A stretch of 6,829 bases of DNA, taken from Oribacterium sp. UBA6992 (GTDB lineage Bacteria; Bacillota; Clostridia; Lachnospirales; Lachnospiraceae). Of this stretch, positions 5,291-6,829 are shown piece after piece. The position numbers and the translations under genes were made by a program. Position 1 is the stretch's first letter. The number at the start of each line of letters is the position of its first letter. The DNA is taken from positions 1 through 6,829 of the forward strand of contig DJXY01000186.1 of assembly GCA_002449915.1 (NCBI GenBank). Reading direction: 5' to 3'. The notes beneath the pieces are model-generated. The model made no database searches. It was not told where the DNA came from and saw nothing but the letters and a program-made list of their open reading frames with translations.

Positions 5291-6829
5291 TTGGCAAAAC
5301 GGCATTATCCGAGAATACTGATCGCGGCGACGAGAAGCGGTACAGGTAAAACTACAGTGACCTGCGGACTTTTGTCTGCACTTAAAATGAAGGGAAAGAA
5401 ACTCTGTGCATTTAAATGCGGTCCGGACTATATTGATCCGATGTTTCATCGAACTGTACTTGGGATCCCATCCGCAAATCTTGATCTTTATTTTACCGGA
5501 GAGTGTGGTACGAGATCGCTGTTTTTAGAGTATGCTAAGGATGCGGAGCTCTCCGTAATAGAGGGAGTCATGGGATTTTATGATGGACTGGGTGGGGTGT
5601 CGGAGGATGCTTCCTCCTGGCGGCTATCTGAAACCATCCGTACGCCGGTGATTCTGGTAGTAGATGCGAGGGGCGCCAGTGTGTCGATCGCTTCGGAAAT
5701 TCTCGGGTTTAAGGCATTCCATCCCAACCGGATCCGGGGAGTGATCCTGAACCGGGTGACAGCTGCCTTTTATCCGAGACTTAAGGAAATGCTGGAGGCA
5801 AGAACCGGGATAAGAGTTTTGGGATATCTGCCGGAGCAGAGCGAACTTCGCGTGCCATCTCGTCATCTTGGGCTTTTCAGCCCGGAGGAGCTCCCGGATA
5901 TTCAGAGCTGGACTGAAAGGCTTGGTAAAAAAGCAATGGAAACGCTGGATCTTGAAAGCATTCTTAAGCTTGCAGACATGGCAGAAGACTTCACCGAGGA
6001 GGAGTTCCGGGAGAAAGAGCATTTTTTTAATGTTCCGGTGCTGCCGGAAACAGTCCGGGTGGGGATTCCGGAGGATGCTGCATTCAGCTTCTATTACCGT
6101 GAAAACCTGGATTTACTGAAACGTATGGGCGCGGAGCTTGTGCCGTTCCATCCAATGACGGGGGAAGGTCTGCCATCAGAGCTGGATGGTCTCATGCTTG
6201 GCGGCGGATATCCTGAGCTTTACGTAAGGGATTTATCAGAAAACAAAAAGCTGCGGAAGGCTGTACGGAGAGCAGTACGGAAGCAGCAGATGCCCTGCAT
6301 TGCGGAATGTGGTGGATTTATGTATCTCCAGGAGGAGCTTACTGATGCGGAGGGCTACTGCGGTAAAATGGTAGGAGCGATTCCGGGGATAGCTAGGCCA
6401 CAGGGACATCTCGTCCGATTCGGATATCTCGAGGCAGAGACCTTGACAGGTGGTCTGTTTGGTGATGCTCATCAAAAAATCCGGGGACATGAATTTCATC
6501 ACTGGGATTCCACAGAGATCGGTCATGGATTCCGGATCCGAAAGCCAAAGTCGGAACGTACATGGACAGAGGAGGTATATACGGATACGCTTGCCGCCGG
6601 ATATCCGCATTTTTATTATTACAGCAATCCGATGACGCTGTATCATTTTCTGGAAGCCTGTCTCAGGTTTAAAATCGAGCGTAAGACAAAGCTTAGATTT
6701 GACAGGATGGCAAAGCCCATTGACAGTCTTGGAAAGCTTGAGGAGCTTACGGTAAAAATCCATGGCATTTACCGGACGGAGGCGCCGCTTGCACTTACAC
6801 CCCGGGCACTGGTGGTGCTGGCGGGAGAT
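5291..6829 (+). CDS. cbiA: Cobyrinate a,c-diamide synthase fused to CobT (CbiA-CobT), 3' end cut by window
   Basis: The frame runs 513 codons from a TTG start to the window edge with no stop. Residues 1-460 are a complete CbiA/CobB, which uses ATP and glutamine to amidate the a and c acetates of cobyrinate. The P-loop is AATRSGTGKTT (12-22), followed by FKCGPDYIDPMFH (41-53), NLDLYF (63-68) and VIEGVMGFYDG (89-99), which carry the acidic ATP/Mg and substrate residues. The class I glutamine amidotransferase domain starts near 257 and has GLMLGGGYPELY (300-311), the presumed nucleophile C340 in AECGGFMYL, and GHEFHHW (399-405). GYPHFYYYSNP near 437-447 closes the domain. After a short basic linker (about 459-467) the protein continues as the N-terminus of CobT: RFDRMAKPIDSLGKLEELT (469-487) and RALVVLAGD (505-513), where HGV would be expected next. 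The CobT catalytic region lies beyond the window. Context favours CbiA over aerobic CobB. Confidence 0.93.
   Translation, partial: MAKRHYPRILIAATRSGTGKTTVTCGLLSALKMKGKKLCAFKCGPDYIDPMFHRTVLGIPSANLDLYFTGECGTRSLFLEYAKDAELSVIEGVMGFYDGLGGVSEDASSWRLSETIRTPVILVVDARGASVSIASEILGFKAFHPNRIRGVILNRVTAAFYPRLKEMLEARTGIRVLGYLPEQSELRVPSRHLGLFSPEELPDIQSWTERLGKKAMETLDLESILKLADMAEDFTEEEFREKEHFFNVPVLPETVRVGIPEDAAFSFYYRENLDLLKRMGAELVPFHPMTGEGLPSELDGLMLGGGYPELYVRDLSENKKLRKAVRRAVRKQQMPCIAECGGFMYLQEELTDAEGYCGKMVGAIPGIARPQGHLVRFGYLEAETLTGGLFGDAHQKIRGHEFHHWDSTEIGHGFRIRKPKSERTWTEEVYTDTLAAGYPHFYYYSNPMTLYHFLEACLRFKIERKTKLRFDRMAKPIDSLGKLEELTVKIHGIYRTEAPLALTPRALVVLAGD
6692..6829 (+). other. cobT: CobT N-terminal domain inside the fusion protein
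   Basis: These 46 codons (residues 468-513 of the fusion) match the beginning of nicotinate-nucleotide:dimethylbenzimidazole phosphoribosyltransferase, which makes alpha-ribazole phosphate for the lower ligand of cobalamin. The KPIDSLGKLEEL block corresponds to the family KP-x-x-SLGRLE motif, and LVVLAGD to the strand before the AGDHGV motif. No separate start is apparent. The only in-frame ATGs nearby are at 6632, inside the CbiA end motif, and at 6707, inside the CobT N-terminal helix; neither has a good ribosome binding site. The remaining ~300 residues, including the catalytic glutamate, are outside the window, so activity cannot be judged. Confidence 0.85.

Noticed and set aside
6236..6763. 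Open frame of 175 codons on the - strand
   Set aside because: It is antisense to the amidotransferase domain of CbiA and the CobT junction, both well supported on the + strand. No domain or good ribosome binding site was recognised.

Overview
The window is a stretch of a cobalamin (vitamin B12) biosynthesis locus of the anaerobic, early-cobalt-insertion type, with every real gene on the + strand. CbiD and CbiG are hallmarks of the anaerobic route. The tight gene packing, AGGAGG-type ribosome binding sites, use of ATG, GTG and TTG starts, roughly balanced base composition in genes and AT-rich spacer suggest a Clostridia-class Firmicute, possibly of the Lachnospiraceae. The family assignment is inference from sequence style only.

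Layout: bases 2-304 are the C-terminal end of an ABC importer ATPase of the siderophore/cobalamin (FecE/BtuD) type. It is followed, one base after its stop, by cbiD (306-1508), cbiF/cobM (1508-2305), cbiG (2421-3464), cbiH/cobJ (3622-4359) and cbiJ/cobK (4356-5141). Some junctions overlap by 1 or 4 bases. Two others hold spacers of 116 and 157 bases that contain only tiny open frames. An AT-rich 149-base spacer (5142-5290) separates this block from a last gene that begins at a TTG codon at 5291 and is still open at the window edge.

How the genes fit together: CbiH, CbiF, CbiG, CbiD and CbiJ catalyse five consecutive steps of corrin-ring formation: C17 methylation with ring contraction, C11 methylation, lactone opening, C1 methylation and reduction. 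CbiA then amidates the a and c side chains of cobyrinate. The steps between CbiJ and CbiA (CbiE/CbiT, CbiC) and the early steps are not encoded here. The ABC ATPase probably serves uptake of a corrinoid or metal complex.

The most notable point is the last gene. After a complete cobyrinate a,c-diamide synthase, the same reading frame continues without a stop into the N-terminus of CobT, the nicotinate-nucleotide:dimethylbenzimidazole phosphoribosyltransferase. This looks like a CbiA-CobT fusion joining two non-consecutive steps of the pathway. No cobalamin riboswitch, RNA gene, mobile element or CRISPR array was found.
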